Part shown: piece after piece, positions 63,232 to 64,000 of the stretch | How positions within the stretch are numbered: position 1 is the stretch's first letter | Layout of the letters: the number at the start of each line of letters is the position of its first letter | NCBI RefSeq assembly: GCF_030506325.1 | Contig: NZ_CP120683.1 | Span: 5,832,501-5,896,500, forward strand | Origin: Tunicatimonas pelagia | Lineage (GTDB): Bacteria > Bacteroidota > Bacteroidia > Cytophagales > Cyclobacteriaceae | DNA: 64,000 bases | Reading direction: 5' to 3' | Notes under the pieces: generated by a model | What the model saw: only the letters and a program-made list of their open reading frames with translations | The model's database searches: none | What the model was told of the DNA's origin: nothing | Position numbers and translations under genes: made by a program

Positions 63232-64000
63232 CTATTTACGCCAGCTAGCGGCGTATCCATTGGTAGCGTTGGTGATAGGTCCCGTTTTGCCCGTAGCTAC
63301 TTCTAGCCACCAGACTTGTAAACCTTGTTCAGTATCAATTGAGTACACAATGAAATCACTATCGGGTGACCAAGACAGGTTGGGGACTAGGGTGCCGTGG
63401 TCGGCTTGCAACAGTAGGTCAATTTGCCCAGTAGCAATATCTAGGGTTTTGATGGCGTAGATTACCACATCTTCACTATTGATAATACCGCTACTGCTGA
63501 CCGTTTCGGCGAAGACTAATTGAGTGCCATCGGGTGACCAATCTAAGGCTTGTAGTAAACCATTTTGTTCGTAAATCACTCGCGAGATAATATCTGCCCC
63601 AGCTACTTCGGCTACGAAAAGCTGGTCGTCGTAATAGTAGGCTAACTCTCCCGATACCGACCATTTGGGGGCAAAGCCGTTCACTTCATCGTTAAGCACT
63701 TCGTTCGTATTGGTGTCAAATAAATAAACCCAGCAAATATCGTCGGAGTTAAGCCCCACTTCAGGGGATCGGTTACGGCCACAGACATTCAGTATACCTC
63801 GGTTTCTGGCCAAATCCCAGGCAGTTCGCCGTACTTCTACATCCAGGGCGACCCGGTTGTCAACTGCTCCGGGAAAGTTGAATACACCCGGTTCACCTCG
63901 GGTAATGTACAGCACTTCTTGGGTGCCATCGGTAATACTGTAGCGGGTTACATCGCTACCACCGCCAGGTACTACCGTAGCATCGGCGGGAACTGCGGGG
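63232..64000 (-). CDS. PD40/TolB-type beta-propeller protein (N-terminal part outside window)
   Basis: The frame is open to the right edge, so the start is not visible; about 255 residues remain. Repeats such as WSPDGTQLVFAE, WSPDSDFIVYS and SWRK at the end are TolB/PD40 blades (LpqB-like). Secreted or periplasmic binding or scaffold role is likely; an enzyme domain may lie beyond the window. Confidence 0.75.
   Translation of the reverse strand, partial: PAVPADATVVPGGGSDVTRYSITDGTQEVLYITRGEPGVFNFPGAVDNRVALDVEVRRTAWDLARNRGILNVCGRNRSPEVGLNSDDICWVYLFDTNTNEVLNDEVNGFAPKWSVSGELAYYYDDQLFVAEVAGADIISRVIYEQNGLLQALDWSPDGTQLVFAETVSSSGIINSEDVVIYAIKTLDIATGQIDLLLQADHGTLVPNLSWSPDSDFIVYSIDTEQGLQVWWLEVATGKTGPITNATNGYAASWRK

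Noticed and set aside
1-64000. tRNA, rRNA, CRISPR arrays, prophage
   Set aside because: No cloverleaf, no rRNA-like stretches, no regular spaced repeats and no phage structural genes were found by reading.

Overview
The window looks like a chromosome piece from a marine-type Bacteroidota bacterium, most likely order Cytophagales. The reasons are promoters with the TAnnTTTG minus-7 box, two proteins with type IX secretion C-terminal sorting domains, PD40/OmpA and DUF4369-TlpA-like proteins, weak Shine-Dalgarno sequences, and short word-like repeats in the gaps between genes. No tRNA, rRNA or CRISPR array was seen.

Layout. 1-5600 is housekeeping: the end of a cNMP-binding-like protein, malate dehydrogenase, a small lipoprotein, a thioredoxin-fold lipoprotein, gatB and a DnaQ-like exonuclease. 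5721-51063 is one very large exopolysaccharide/surface glycan locus. Its minus operons are: a Wzc-like protein with methyltransferases and acyltransferases (5.7-13 kb); a receiver, initiating phosphoglycosyltransferase, glycosyltransferases and epimerase (26.7-32.6 kb); and a Wzx-like flippase, glycosyltransferase, Wzy/ligase-like protein and half-size TolC-like protein (36.9-41.8 kb). On the plus strand (41.9-51.1 kb) two MBOAT plus SGNH pairs bracket an FkbH-like HAD enzyme, an ACP, a MaoC-like protein and an SDR, followed by one more acyltransferase. In the middle lie two giant convergent type-IX-secreted proteins, each with an N-terminal esterase-like domain, PA14 domains and a shared unnamed module of about 170 residues.

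51.1-58.0 kb is ordinary: a TIM-barrel isomerase, small hypothetical proteins, SMC, and a small membrane-anchored protein behind an 8-bp tandem repeat. 58.2-62.0 kb is an accessory island on the minus strand: a lipoprotein with a variable-looking C-terminal tip, a small gene placed like an immunity gene, a start-less orphan second tip that keeps part of the same core, and a second immunity-like gene overlapping it. An intact IS4-family element with 18-bp inverted repeats and an 11-bp target duplication sits just upstream of the lipoprotein. The window ends with a CPXCG protein, a beta-phosphoglucomutase-like HAD and a truncated PD40 beta-propeller protein.

How it fits together (inference). 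The glycan would be started by the phosphoglycosyltransferase, extended by the glycosyltransferases, flipped by the Wzx-like protein, polymerised by the Wzy-like protein and controlled by the Wzc-like protein. It may be heavily acylated by five acyltransferase-3 proteins and two MBOAT systems, with one acyl donor possibly made on the dedicated ACP. The secreted esterase-like giants could trim or bind it. The 58-61 kb island reads as a polymorphic-toxin-like array not tied to a type IX or Rhs scaffold.
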